DNA of 24,569 nt, from assembly GCA_900770635.1 (NCBI GenBank), contig CAAGLB010000095.1, forward strand, positions 1 to 24,569. Reading direction: 5' to 3'. Below, piece by piece: positions 6,984 through 14,576 of the stretch (positions within the stretch are counted from its first letter, which is position 1; the number at the start of each line of letters is the position of its first letter). A program made the position numbers and the translations under genes. This DNA comes from an uncultured Alistipes sp. GTDB taxonomy: Bacteria > Bacteroidota > Bacteroidia > Bacteroidales > Rikenellaceae. The notes beneath the pieces were generated by a model, which was not told the origin of the DNA, did no database searches, and saw nothing but the letters and a program-made list of their open reading frames with translations.

Positions 6984-7662
6984 TGTCTTGCTCTCCTTTC
7001 TGAGCCTCAGGCTCTTGGTTAGTGGTGTTCTCGTCGTTAGGCTTTGTTGCTCCCGACAGGGCATCCTCTGCCGATGGAAGCTCACCCTTAGCCCATAGAT
7101 AACCTGCGTATGCTGTCTCTACGGCATTAGCATAGGCACGTGACGAGATTGTAGAGCCTGTGAGGGCATCAAACGAGCCACCCTCCTTGCTAACAGCAAA
7201 TGCCAATGTCTTAGGCTCTTTGCCCACAGCGCTACGCTCCAACGAGTTGCCCTCCTTGGTCATGTTTGCGCCGAGTCCTGGTGTCTCGCTCTGCGCTAAT
7301 ACCTTGATGCCGTTAATGATTGTTGTGTCGCCCTGCTCCACGAAGCCTACCATAAGCTTGATGCGGTCGGCATAGCCACTGCGTGTGATGCTTGGTGCCT
7401 CGACGGCGTAGCCCACCAACTCGCCATTAGACTTCACGGTGGTTACGTTTACCACAAAGTCGCCAATCTCGCACGACTTATCCTCAAACTCGGCCTCGCC
7501 CTCAAACTTAGGCAGCACCTCAAGCTTTGCAAGGTCTTTGTTCTTCTGCTCGGTCTGGGCAATGGTATCCTTAGTAATGTTGTTAACCATGCCCACGAGG
7601 AATGCTGCAACGGCAGTGATGCCAAAGAGCACCAATACCATATTTAATAATGAACTCTTCAT
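6976..7662 (-). CDS. rnfG: Rnf complex subunit RnfG, covalent-FMN protein, 228 aa
   Basis: RnfG is anchored by one N-terminal membrane helix (about residues 7-26) and exposes an FMN-binding domain on the outer face of the inner membrane. The flavinylation motif is visible as D-ALTGST near residues 165-171; Thr171 is the expected phosphoester-FMN site. The conserved ETPGLGANM segment lies at about 126-134. The C-terminal tail after about residue 200 is rich in Glu, Asn and Gln and looks disordered. It has an unusually good Shine-Dalgarno (GGAGGT, 7671-7676). It overlaps rnfE by 8 nt. Confidence 0.95.
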   Translation of the reverse strand: MKSSLLNMVLVLFGITAVAAFLVGMVNNITKDTIAQTEQKNKDLAKLEVLPKFEGEAEFEDKSCEIGDFVVNVTTVKSNGELVGYAVEAPSITRSGYADRIKLMVGFVEQGDTTIINGIKVLAQSETPGLGANMTKEGNSLERSAVGKEPKTLAFAVSKEGGSFDALTGSTISSRAYANAVETAYAGYLWAKGELPSAEDALSGATKPNDENTTNQEPEAQKGEQDNE

Positions 7663-7670
7663 TTTTTTTG

Positions 7671-7676
7671 ACCTCC
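7671..7676 (-). promoter_or_regulatory. Strong ribosome binding site of rnfG
   Basis: GGAGGT on the minus strand lies 8 nt before the rnfG ATG (7662) and directly follows the rnfD stop codon (7677-7679). Canonical sites like this are rare in Bacteroidota and it fixes the rnfG start. Confidence 0.7.
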
Positions 7677-8633
7677 TTACTTTTTAGTGCCGAAACGCTT
7701 TGGACGACAATATTTGTTGATAAGTGGTGTTGCGGCATTCATGATAAATATCGCAAACGACATACCTTCGGGATATGCACCCCACAAACGGATGATCATG
7801 GTCAACAGACCGATGCCCACACCATAGATAATCATGCCCTTATGAGTCATTGGCGATGTCGAGTAGTCGGTAGCCATGAATATAGCGCCAAGCAATGCGC
7901 CACCTGCCAAAAGGTGGAATAGAGGCATCTGCCACAATGCTGCGCCACCCTCGGGAATAGCTACGCAGAGGCTAAAGAGTGCCATTGTGCCAAGCACCGC
8001 CACAGGAATATGCCATGTGATGACCTTGCGCCACAAGAGGTAGAGGCCACCGAGGATAAGTGCCAAAGCGCCAATCTCACCCATTGAGCCATTCATGTGG
8101 CCACCAAGCATAGACATAAAGTTGATGTCCGATAGCTGCATAGCTCCTGCCTTGACATTAGCAAGAAGCGTAGAGCCTGACACGCCATCGGGCACGTGTG
8201 TTGTCCAGTCGGTCATCTGCACAGGGTAGGCGATAAGCAGGAAGATACGGCCAGTGAGGGCTGGGTTAAAGGGGTTGCTGCCCAAGCCACCGAAGGTCAT
8301 CTTGCCAATGCCGATAGCCACCAATGCGCCAATGACAACAATCCACCAAGGAATACCCACAGGGAGGTTGAAGGCCAAGAGCACACCTGTTACCACTGCC
8401 GAGAGGTCGCCAATAGTGGTGCGACCTTTAAGCAAGAAACGCTGAATGAGATACTCAAATAATAGGCAGCTGGCAACAGCAACTGCTGTAATTAGAAGCA
8501 CTCTCCAACCCAAAACATAGGTCGACACGAGGAGTGCTGGAATGAGTGCCAGCACCACATCGCCCATAATTTGTTGCGTGCGTTCGCCACCATGAATATG
8601 TGGCGAGGGAGCAGCAAATAGTCGTGTTTGCAT
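7677..8633 (-). CDS. rnfD: Ion-translocating oxidoreductase complex subunit RnfD, 318 aa
   Basis: RnfD is a polytopic inner-membrane subunit (NqrB family) that carries a covalent FMN. The N-terminus has the family motif APSPHIHGG (about residues 8-16). GGLGSNPFNPALTGR lies at about 115-129. The flavinylation motif SGST is at about 152-155, with Thr155 as the expected attachment site. The remaining segments are strongly hydrophobic. The length fits the family. It lies 26 nt after rnfC and 14 nt before rnfG. Confidence 0.96.
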   Translation of the reverse strand: MQTRLFAAPSPHIHGGERTQQIMGDVVLALIPALLVSTYVLGWRVLLITAVAVASCLLFEYLIQRFLLKGRTTIGDLSAVVTGVLLAFNLPVGIPWWIVVIGALVAIGIGKMTFGGLGSNPFNPALTGRIFLLIAYPVQMTDWTTHVPDGVSGSTLLANVKAGAMQLSDINFMSMLGGHMNGSMGEIGALALILGGLYLLWRKVITWHIPVAVLGTMALFSLCVAIPEGGAALWQMPLFHLLAGGALLGAIFMATDYSTSPMTHKGMIIYGVGIGLLTMIIRLWGAYPEGMSFAIFIMNAATPLINKYCRPKRFGTKK

Positions 8634-8659
8634 AGTTATTTAGTCGATTCGTTTATTTC

Positions 8660-10009
8660 TTACTTTTTGTTTGCAGCGGCACGTGCACGTATGTTCGACA
8701 TCACGGTCTGCTTGCCAATGCGTATGTAGTCGAGGAGTGGTAGGTATGATGGGCATGTATATGAGCAACAGCCACACTCGATACACTCAACAACGTTGTG
8801 CTGCTCAGCCATATCCCACTTCTGCAACTTGGCTAACTTCGACAACAAATATGGCTCGAGGCCCATAGGACATGCCGACACGCACTTGGCACACTTGATG
8901 CACGATAACTCCTTGCCACGTGCCGCCTCAGCGCCCGACAATACGGTAAGGCCTGAGCAGCCCTTGATAAGAGGTGCGGTGACATCTACCACAGCACGGC
9001 CCATCATAGGACCACCGTTCAAGAGCTTGACATCGCCCTCGGGGATTCCTGCAAGCTCGAAGAAGCGGCTTGCGGGAGTGCCGAAGCGTGCCAAATAGTT
9101 GTGGGTGCTCTTGAGCTCCTTGCCTGTAACCGTTACCACACGCTCGATAAGTGGCTTATTCTTCTGTACAGCCTCGTAAATGGCGATTGCCGTAGACACG
9201 TTACACACCACAGCACCCACAGATATTGGAAGTGCTGGAGGTGGTGGCACCTGGCGGCCTGTGACAGCAGCGATGAGCTGCTTCTCGCCACCTTGTGGGT
9301 AGCGCATCTTGAGAGGCATAACCTCGATACCTATATACTTATCGCGTGCGATAACCTTACGAAGGTGGGCTATGGCATCGGGCTTGTTGTTCTCAACGCC
9401 GATGACTGCACGGCTAACACCCACAGCACGCATGACAATCTCAGTACCTGTCAAAATCATCTCGGCACGCTCCAACATGTTGCGATAGTCCGATGTGAGG
9501 TATGGCTCGCACTCCACGCCGTTGATGATGACAACCTCAGCCTTCTGACCATCAGGCACCGATAGCTTAACATGTGTTGGGAACTGAGCACCACCGAGGC
9601 CTACGATACCCGCCTCACGAATCTTGTCGATAATCTCGTTTGGAGCGAGCGTACACTCACGCTTATGCTCTGGGCTACGGTCGATCTCGGGCATCCACTC
9701 GTCGCCCTCACGCTTGATGACAACCATTATTCGACGCTGGCCCTGACCATTAGGGTAGGCATCGACAGCGGTGACTGTGCCAGATATTGATGAGTGAATA
9801 TTTGCCGACACATAGCCTGTGCTCTGGCCAATGAGCTGACCAGTGAGCACCTTGTCGCCCTTCTTAACCACTGGGGTTGATGGAGCGCCAATATGTTGAA
9901 TCATAGGTATTTTCGCCTCGTCGGGAAGCTCCAGGGTTTCGATTGCCTTATCCTTGCTCCACTCCTTATTGTCGTGCGGGTGAATACCGCCTATGGGAAA
10001 TGTTCTCAT
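8660..10009 (-). CDS. rnfC: Rnf complex subunit RnfC, NADH-side Fe-S flavoprotein, 449 aa
   Basis: RnfC is the peripheral cytoplasmic subunit that exchanges electrons with NAD(H). It is related to NuoF and NqrF-associated folds. The sequence shows the nucleotide/FMN-binding region GLGGAQFPTHVKL and two [4Fe-4S] motifs near the C-terminus: CIKCAKCVSACP (about 370-381) and CIECGCCSYTCP (about 409-420). The Ala/Lys-rich tail found in some proteobacterial homologues is absent, so the length (~450 aa) is the compact form. It begins 3 nt after rnfB. The family start MRTFPIGGIHPHDNK supports the chosen ATG. Confidence 0.97.
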   Translation of the reverse strand: MRTFPIGGIHPHDNKEWSKDKAIETLELPDEAKIPMIQHIGAPSTPVVKKGDKVLTGQLIGQSTGYVSANIHSSISGTVTAVDAYPNGQGQRRIMVVIKREGDEWMPEIDRSPEHKRECTLAPNEIIDKIREAGIVGLGGAQFPTHVKLSVPDGQKAEVVIINGVECEPYLTSDYRNMLERAEMILTGTEIVMRAVGVSRAVIGVENNKPDAIAHLRKVIARDKYIGIEVMPLKMRYPQGGEKQLIAAVTGRQVPPPPALPISVGAVVCNVSTAIAIYEAVQKNKPLIERVVTVTGKELKSTHNYLARFGTPASRFFELAGIPEGDVKLLNGGPMMGRAVVDVTAPLIKGCSGLTVLSGAEAARGKELSCIKCAKCVSACPMGLEPYLLSKLAKLQKWDMAEQHNVVECIECGCCSYTCPSYLPLLDYIRIGKQTVMSNIRARAAANKK

Positions 10010-10012
10010 TGT

Positions 10013-10906
10013 TTACTCGTTTTTAGCTGGTTCCACCTTCTTCTCGGCTGCTGCTGTTGGCGCTGCTGCTACCTTTGGCTCCTTGGGCAGACGCTCCATA
10101 TTCTCGATGTGGATAGCACCTGTTGGGCACTCGTTAACACACTTGCGGCAGAGCTTACACTTCTCAGGATCGATATATGCCAAGAAGTTCTCGACAGTGA
10201 TAGCTCCGAATGGACATGCCTTAGCACACTTGCCACAGCCGATACATCCTGCCTTGCAGACCTTTGATACCACAGCACCCTTATTCTTCGAGCGGCAAGC
10301 AACATATATGGCACGATTCTTAGGCCACTTCTTTCTTAGCTCGAACAAGCCCTTAGGACATGCCTTGACACATGCGCCACACGCTGTACACTTATCTGCA
10401 TCTACTTCGACAAGGCCTGTTTCTGGGTTGAGGCTCAGTGCGCCGAACTTACATGCTGCCACGCAGTCGCCATAGCCGATACAGCCAAAGGCACAACCCG
10501 ACTCACCAACATAGAAGGTGTTGACAACGGCGCAGCTGAGAGCGCCATCGTAGTGGTTCACCTTAGGACGCTTCTGGCATGTGCCGCCACAACGCATGGT
10601 GGCAACCTGTGGTGACTTCTCGGGAGCTGTCTTGCCCAAGAAATTGGCGATTGACTTCATCGCCTCGCCACCAGCAACAGGGCAATATAGCGATGCGATA
10701 TTATCACGTGTCACAAGTGCCTCAGACATGGCACGGCAACCAGCAAAACCACAGCCGCCGCAGTTGGCACCTGGTAGCATCTTCTCGACGTCGTCGATAC
10801 GTGGATCCTCCTCGACCTTAAACTTCTGTGCTACGAAGTATAGCACAACGGCGAGTACGGCACCCAACACCGAGAGAGTTAGGACTGTCAATAGTAGTTC
10901 GTTCAT
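10013..10906 (-). CDS. rnfB: Rnf complex subunit RnfB, multi-cluster ferredoxin protein, 297 aa
   Basis: RnfB is the subunit that receives electrons from soluble ferredoxin. One membrane helix (about residues 5-26) is followed by an Fe-S domain with Cys49, Cys52, Cys57 and Cys75 (CGGCGFAGC). Several ferredoxin-like cluster motifs come next, among them CTACGACVKACP, CIGCGKCAKACP and CKLCRKCVNECP, plus a less regular Cys-rich segment near residues 133-150. The C-terminus is an Ala/Lys/Glu-rich tail. It lies 6 nt after rseC and 3 nt before rnfC. It has more clusters than the short proteobacterial RnfB, which is typical of anaerobes. Confidence 0.96.
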   Translation of the reverse strand: MNELLLTVLTLSVLGAVLAVVLYFVAQKFKVEEDPRIDDVEKMLPGANCGGCGFAGCRAMSEALVTRDNIASLYCPVAGGEAMKSIANFLGKTAPEKSPQVATMRCGGTCQKRPKVNHYDGALSCAVVNTFYVGESGCAFGCIGYGDCVAACKFGALSLNPETGLVEVDADKCTACGACVKACPKGLFELRKKWPKNRAIYVACRSKNKGAVVSKVCKAGCIGCGKCAKACPFGAITVENFLAYIDPEKCKLCRKCVNECPTGAIHIENMERLPKEPKVAAAPTAAAEKKVEPAKNE

Positions 10907-10912
10907 TACTCT

Positions 10913-11332
10913 TTATGACTCTTTTATGATTGTAAAGTTAAATTTTCTGTCAAAATAGCGTCGCATGACGTATAGCACAACATAGTATCCCGCAGTAGCG
11001 CCAAGTGCTATGATGGCAGCTATGCCATCTTGGCTGCCCGCAGCTTTTGCAACACATAGTGTTCCAACGAGTATGACAAGCGGAATGAGGTAGGCCCATA
11101 GAGTTGCTGCAAGACCTATCTTAGTGCTTTGCAGAGCAACGCAAACCTTGTCGCCCACCTTGAATATCGATGCGTCAGATGTCGTAACCTGCATTATGCG
11201 CTCGCTGCCACTCTCGCCACAAAGGCCTTTTGCGTGACACTCCGAGCAGGCGCTCTTGCGCTCAACACGTACGTAGACCATATTTTGGTCGATGCTCTCG
11301 ACAACGCCTCTATGCTCAATACGCTGGCTCAT
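10913..11332 (-). CDS. rseC: RseC/MucC family membrane protein, 139 aa
   Basis: RseC proteins are small inner-membrane proteins often encoded with Rnf. In E. coli RseC works with the Rsx (Rnf) complex to keep SoxR reduced. The N-terminal part carries a Cys-rich motif C-SEC-HAKGLCG (about residues 29-42), a likely Fe-S or metal site. Two hydrophobic helices follow (about 77-98 and 103-123). A GTG six bases upstream (11338) is possible, but the ATG at 11332 is preferred. It sits between nadE (gap about 32 nt) and rnfB (6 nt), and no promoter is visible in either gap. Confidence 0.85.
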   Translation of the reverse strand: MSQRIEHRGVVESIDQNMVYVRVERKSACSECHAKGLCGESGSERIMQVTTSDASIFKVGDKVCVALQSTKIGLAATLWAYLIPLVILVGTLCVAKAAGSQDGIAAIIALGATAGYYVVLYVMRRYFDRKFNFTIIKES

Positions 11333-11364
11333 GCTCACAACACGATAACACGATTTACGCTTAG

Positions 11365-12951
11365 CTACTCGTGGTAGTGGTTAACCAATGGCATGAGCCA
11401 CTCGTGGCCAAAGGCACAAGGCGAAAGACGCAACACAGGAGGGAACTGGTAGCGCTTCTTCTCGTTGTCCATGACCATAGTGTGGATCTTCTCGACAACG
11501 GTGGCGTCGAAACCAGCGTTGATGATCTCCTCACGGTGCTGCTTCTTCTCGATCATGCGATAGAGGATGGCGTCGATAACCTCGTAGTGAGGCAAGAAGT
11601 CGCTATCTTTCTGGTTAGGACGTAGCTCCGACGATGGCTCCTTGTCGAGAATAGCATCGGGGATAACATTGCCACAAAGGTCGTTGATGTAGCGTGCAAG
11701 GTCGTAGATCTCGCCCTTATAGAGGTCGCCCGTAGGGCTGAATGTTCCTGCTGTGTCGCCATAGAGCGTACACCAGCCCAAGGCATTCTCGCTCTTGTTC
11801 GACGAGTTGAGGAGCATATATCCTGTCTTGTTCTGCAAGGCCATAAGCATGGTAGTACGAATGCGAGTCTGAATATTCTCCTCGGTAGCATCAAACTCTG
11901 TACCGCCGATTACTGGCTGCAAGGTGCCCACCATAGCGTTGTATGCCTCGATAATTGGAAGCACGCTATACTCAACGCCGAGATTCTCGGCCAACTGCTT
12001 AGCGTCCTCCACACTCTGGTTTGGCGTAAATGGCGATGGCATGAGCAGCACACGCACATTCTCCTTGCCGAGAGCTCCTACGGCGATGCAGGCAACGACA
12101 GCCGAGTCGATACCTCCCGACAAGCCAATACACGCCTTCTTATAGCCATTCTTGTGGAAGTAGTCACGAAGGCCTGTGCATGCTGCCTTGTAGAGTAGTG
12201 CGTTGCGGTCGTTGTATGTGGTGAATGGAACCTCGATAGGCTCATTTGTTAGGAATGTGTCGAATATCTGGAAGTCCTCCTCGAAGCTTTTGAGCACCAT
12301 GAGCAACTTACCATGGCTGTTGACAACGCCCGATGTTCCGTCGTAGACGATGTCGCCTGAGCCACCAACCTGGTTGATGAGCAATATGCTCTTGTCCTCG
12401 GCAAATGCCAAGCGGCTAATCTTATCGAAGCGGCGTGAGAGGATGCCCTTGCCGTAGCGGCGAGCGTTAATCGAAATTACGAGGTCGATGTCGTCGTCGA
12501 TCTCGTCGATGTGGCTTAGGTCGTCGCCGACAACAACCTTAAGCTGCTTGTTGGCGATGGTGATTGTCTGGCTGCCTATCGACGAGCCTACGATGTAGCC
12601 CATCTCTCGGCGTGCAGACACATGACGCTTGCCGATAAAGTCGATACCTCCCTTGCTGTCGATGTGCGCTGCGGCACTAATAGGGCCCTCGGCTGTGAGA
12701 TAGGGGGTTCCTACGATGGCGTCGATGCCTCGACACTTTGAGGCTATTGTGTCGATAGCCTCCTCGCATAGCTCAAGAAAGGTGGTCTTGGTAAGAAGAC
12801 CATAGGCTGGAGTGCCACTCACGGCAAACTCGGGAAATACTACGAGGTCGGCACCATCGTGCTTGGCACGCTCGATAGCATCTATAATTTTTGCTGTGTT
12901 GGCCTTGATGTCGCCTACGGTGAAGTTTAGCTGGGCTAATGCAATTCTCAT
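11365..12951 (-). CDS. nadE: NAD+ synthetase, two-domain type with altered glutaminase site, 528 aa
   Basis: NadE makes NAD+ from nicotinic acid adenine dinucleotide, ATP and a nitrogen donor. The C-terminal synthetase domain has the ATP-pyrophosphatase P-loop SGGIDS (about 278-283) and looks intact. The N-terminal nitrilase-fold domain normally hydrolyses glutamine with a Glu-Lys-Cys triad. Here Glu41 (FPE) and Lys108 are present, but the Cys position reads VVVGDDLSH, with Gly142 (codon 12526-12528) instead of Cys. The open frame runs 91 codons further upstream, but MRIALAQLNFTVGD at 12951 is the family start and the promoter lies between. The enzyme may use free ammonia. It heads the train with rseC and rnf. 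Confidence 0.93.
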   Translation of the reverse strand: MRIALAQLNFTVGDIKANTAKIIDAIERAKHDGADLVVFPEFAVSGTPAYGLLTKTTFLELCEEAIDTIASKCRGIDAIVGTPYLTAEGPISAAAHIDSKGGIDFIGKRHVSARREMGYIVGSSIGSQTITIANKQLKVVVGDDLSHIDEIDDDIDLVISINARRYGKGILSRRFDKISRLAFAEDKSILLINQVGGSGDIVYDGTSGVVNSHGKLLMVLKSFEEDFQIFDTFLTNEPIEVPFTTYNDRNALLYKAACTGLRDYFHKNGYKKACIGLSGGIDSAVVACIAVGALGKENVRVLLMPSPFTPNQSVEDAKQLAENLGVEYSVLPIIEAYNAMVGTLQPVIGGTEFDATEENIQTRIRTTMLMALQNKTGYMLLNSSNKSENALGWCTLYGDTAGTFSPTGDLYKGEIYDLARYINDLCGNVIPDAILDKEPSSELRPNQKDSDFLPHYEVIDAILYRMIEKKQHREEIINAGFDATVVEKIHTMVMDNEKKRYQFPPVLRLSPCAFGHEWLMPLVNHYHE

Positions 12952-12988
12952 AAATTGTAATCCTCTAATGCGATTCGTAAAAACGTTG

Positions 12989-13005
12989 CTATACCATAGG
13001 TATAG
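12989..13005. promoter_or_regulatory. Palindrome in the nadE leader, candidate operator
   Basis: CTATACC-ATA-GGTATAG is a perfect palindrome, extended by TT and AA one base further out. It lies a few bases downstream of the probable transcription start and 38 nt before the nadE ATG, a typical place for a repressor site. An NAD-responsive regulator (for example of the NrtR type) is possible but unproven. Confidence 0.45.
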
Positions 13006-13016
13006 TAATACGGCCG

Positions 13017-13047
13017 CAAATATACATAAAAAAACTGAATTGCGAAA
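13017..13047 (-). promoter_or_regulatory. Promoter of the nadE-rseC-rnf train
   Basis: On the minus strand, TATATTTG (13017-13024) matches TAnnTTTG. A near-consensus -33 element, TTTC (13044-13047), lies 19 nt upstream. The leader to nadE would be about 60 nt. Confidence 0.6.
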
Positions 13048-13170
13048 TATTTTCAATAAAACAACGATGTAAAAGCTATTTAGGACACGGACGAGCGATG
13101 AGCGGCAGCGAGTTTTGGGGGTGTGCGGCGGCTGAATGGTGTAGTTTGTGTTGGCCTCTGCTATAAAACA

Positions 13171-13210
13171 ATCGACCAGAGCCACGGTTGTTGCCGTAGT
13201 TCTGGTCGAT
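13171..13210 (-). terminator. Hairpin terminator of the secreted thioredoxin-like gene
   Basis: ATCGACCAGA (13171-13180) and TCTGGTCGAT (13201-13210) form a perfect 10-bp stem with an inner ACGG/CCGT stem. On the minus strand it is followed by TGTTTTATAG. It lies 65 nt after the stop of the gene at 13276. The rest of 13052-13275 shows no gene. Confidence 0.65.
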
Positions 13211-13275
13211 GGGTATGTGTGCAAACCAACTATATTGTTGGTAGCACCATGCTAAATTAGTGAAGTTCGCAACGA

Positions 13276-13794
13276 TTAGCGCAAAGGCTCTGCTGCAGCG
13301 ATAAACTTCTGCTGCTCAGCCTTCGACATCTCGCCCTTGTGCATATAGACGAGCTGGCCCTGCTTGTTTACAAGCATGATTACAAAGCAGTTGTTGCAGT
13401 CGCCCAAGCGCCATGCACTCGAAATCCAGTGGTCGGGATCGCAGAGGATTGTTGCACCATTCTTAGCAGTACGTGCATCGGCAATCTGGCGAACAAGCGA
13501 GTTAGGATATACCGCATCCTTGAGGTTAACGATGCCAAAGCCCTCGATGTTTGGGCCTGCCACACGGCCTGTCTCCTCGATATATGTGATAAAGTCGTGG
13601 TTCTGCTTTGGAACCTCGGGATCAACATAGAAAATTAGGAGATTCTTCTCGCCCCACCAAGGAAGACGAGCCTTCTTGCCATCGAGGTCCTGAACCTCAA
13701 CATTGCGCACAGGGCGTGGAAGAGCCTGTGCATCTGCTGCGACGTTGAACATGAACGCAGCAGCAACCATAAGGATTAGTGATTTTAGCTTCAT
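13276..13794 (-). CDS. Secreted thioredoxin-fold-like protein, 172 aa
   Basis: A signal peptide (MKLKSLILMVAAAFMFNVA, cut near AQA at residue 24) directs it to the periplasm. The mature part, with NVEVQDLDGKKARLPWWG and LLIFYVDPEVPKQN, looks like a redoxin or YtfJ-type thioredoxin fold. The position where thioredoxins carry CxxC has DPEVPK instead. A CNNC motif appears much later (133-136), with a further Cys118. A redox or scaffolding role in the envelope is possible, but I cannot assign a function. It is transcribed alone, from a TATCTTTG box at 13835-13842, with a terminator at 13171-13210. Confidence 0.8.
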   Translation of the reverse strand: MKLKSLILMVAAAFMFNVAADAQALPRPVRNVEVQDLDGKKARLPWWGEKNLLIFYVDPEVPKQNHDFITYIEETGRVAGPNIEGFGIVNLKDAVYPNSLVRQIADARTAKNGATILCDPDHWISSAWRLGDCNNCFVIMLVNKQGQLVYMHKGEMSKAEQQKFIAAAEPLR

Positions 13795-13834
13795 CTGACT
13801 ATGTTTTTTATCGTTAAATACTTATTTAGCGGCG

Positions 13835-13842
13835 CAAAGATA
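13835..13842 (-). promoter_or_regulatory. Promoter -7 box of the secreted thioredoxin-like gene
   Basis: TATCTTTG on the minus strand, 40 nt before the ATG at 13794, matches the Bacteroidota -7 consensus. No good TTTG is seen at -33. Confidence 0.55.
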
Positions 13843-13957
13843 TAAAAAATAGTGTTGTTGGCTCACCTAATTGCCAAAACAATTGTGCCATATTTCGCTA
13901 AAATTTAGATATATTGTCAAAGACTAAACGAACGCCGAAATTTAATCAATAAAACCG

Positions 13958-13990
13958 TGTGCCGAATGTGAAATAAATTATCTATCTTTG
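13958..13990 (+). promoter_or_regulatory. Promoter of the phosphatase gene
   Basis: TATCTTTG (13983-13990) is a full -7 match. TGTG (13958-13961), 21 nt upstream, is a weak -33. The start codon at 14055 lies about 60 nt downstream. The 13843-13957 stretch between the divergent promoters is AT-rich and shows no gene. Confidence 0.6.
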
Positions 13991-14054
13991 TTGCCTAAGA
14001 TAGCAAATTAGAAGTGTAGAACGTAAACCGCTAACAATAAAACCGATTAACACT

Positions 14055-14534
14055 ATGGAAACTAAGAAGATAACCCGCATATTGTTTGTCTGCCTCGGAA
14101 ATATCTGCCGATCGCCTGCGGCCGAGGGTGTGATGCAGATGCTTGTCGAGCGTAATGGCTTGACCGATAGGGTAGTGCTCGACTCGGCTGGCACTTATGG
14201 AGGTCATAGTGGCGAGCGCTCCGATGTTCGCATGCGTCGTGCTGCGTCGGCTCGTGGCATCGAGCTAACACACCGAGCACGCCAGGTGCGTGAGGAGGAT
14301 TTCGAGCGTTTCGACATGATTATAGCTATGGACGACAACAACTATGAAGCACTGTTTCGTCTTGCTCCCGACCGTGCAGCACAGCAGAAGATCTATCGAT
14401 TCCGTGAGTTCTTGCGCCATAACCCTAATTGGTCGTATGTCCCTGATCCCTACTACGAGGGACATGAGGGCTTTGAGCTTGTTCTCGACCTGCTCGAGGA
14501 TGGCTGCTCGACGCTGGTAGAACAATTACAATAA
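14055..14534 (+). CDS. Low-molecular-weight protein tyrosine phosphatase, 159 aa
   Basis: It removes phosphate from tyrosine (or arginine) residues of cytoplasmic-side proteins. The catalytic P-loop CLGNICRS is at residues 13-20 (Cys13, Arg19 of CX5R), and the general-acid loop VPDPYYEG lies near residue 134. The length is typical for the family. In Bacteroidota such enzymes often act on kinases of exopolysaccharide export or on other regulators, but no partner kinase is in this window. The next gene, encoding a Clp-N-like protein, starts 42 nt downstream on the same strand, and the two are probably cotranscribed up to the terminator at 15084-15128. Confidence 0.95.
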   Translation: METKKITRILFVCLGNICRSPAAEGVMQMLVERNGLTDRVVLDSAGTYGGHSGERSDVRMRRAASARGIELTHRARQVREEDFERFDMIIAMDDNNYEALFRLAPDRAAQQKIYRFREFLRHNPNWSYVPDPYYEGHEGFELVLDLLEDGCSTLVEQLQ

Positions 14535-14576
14535 AAAATAAAAAGCATATAATATTACCACATCATTTTCGTTATT

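Noticed and set aside
12952..13224. 91-codon N-terminal extension of NadE
   Set aside because: It is unlike the family, crosses the predicted promoter and operator, and the family start MRIALAQLNF fits the ATG at 12951.
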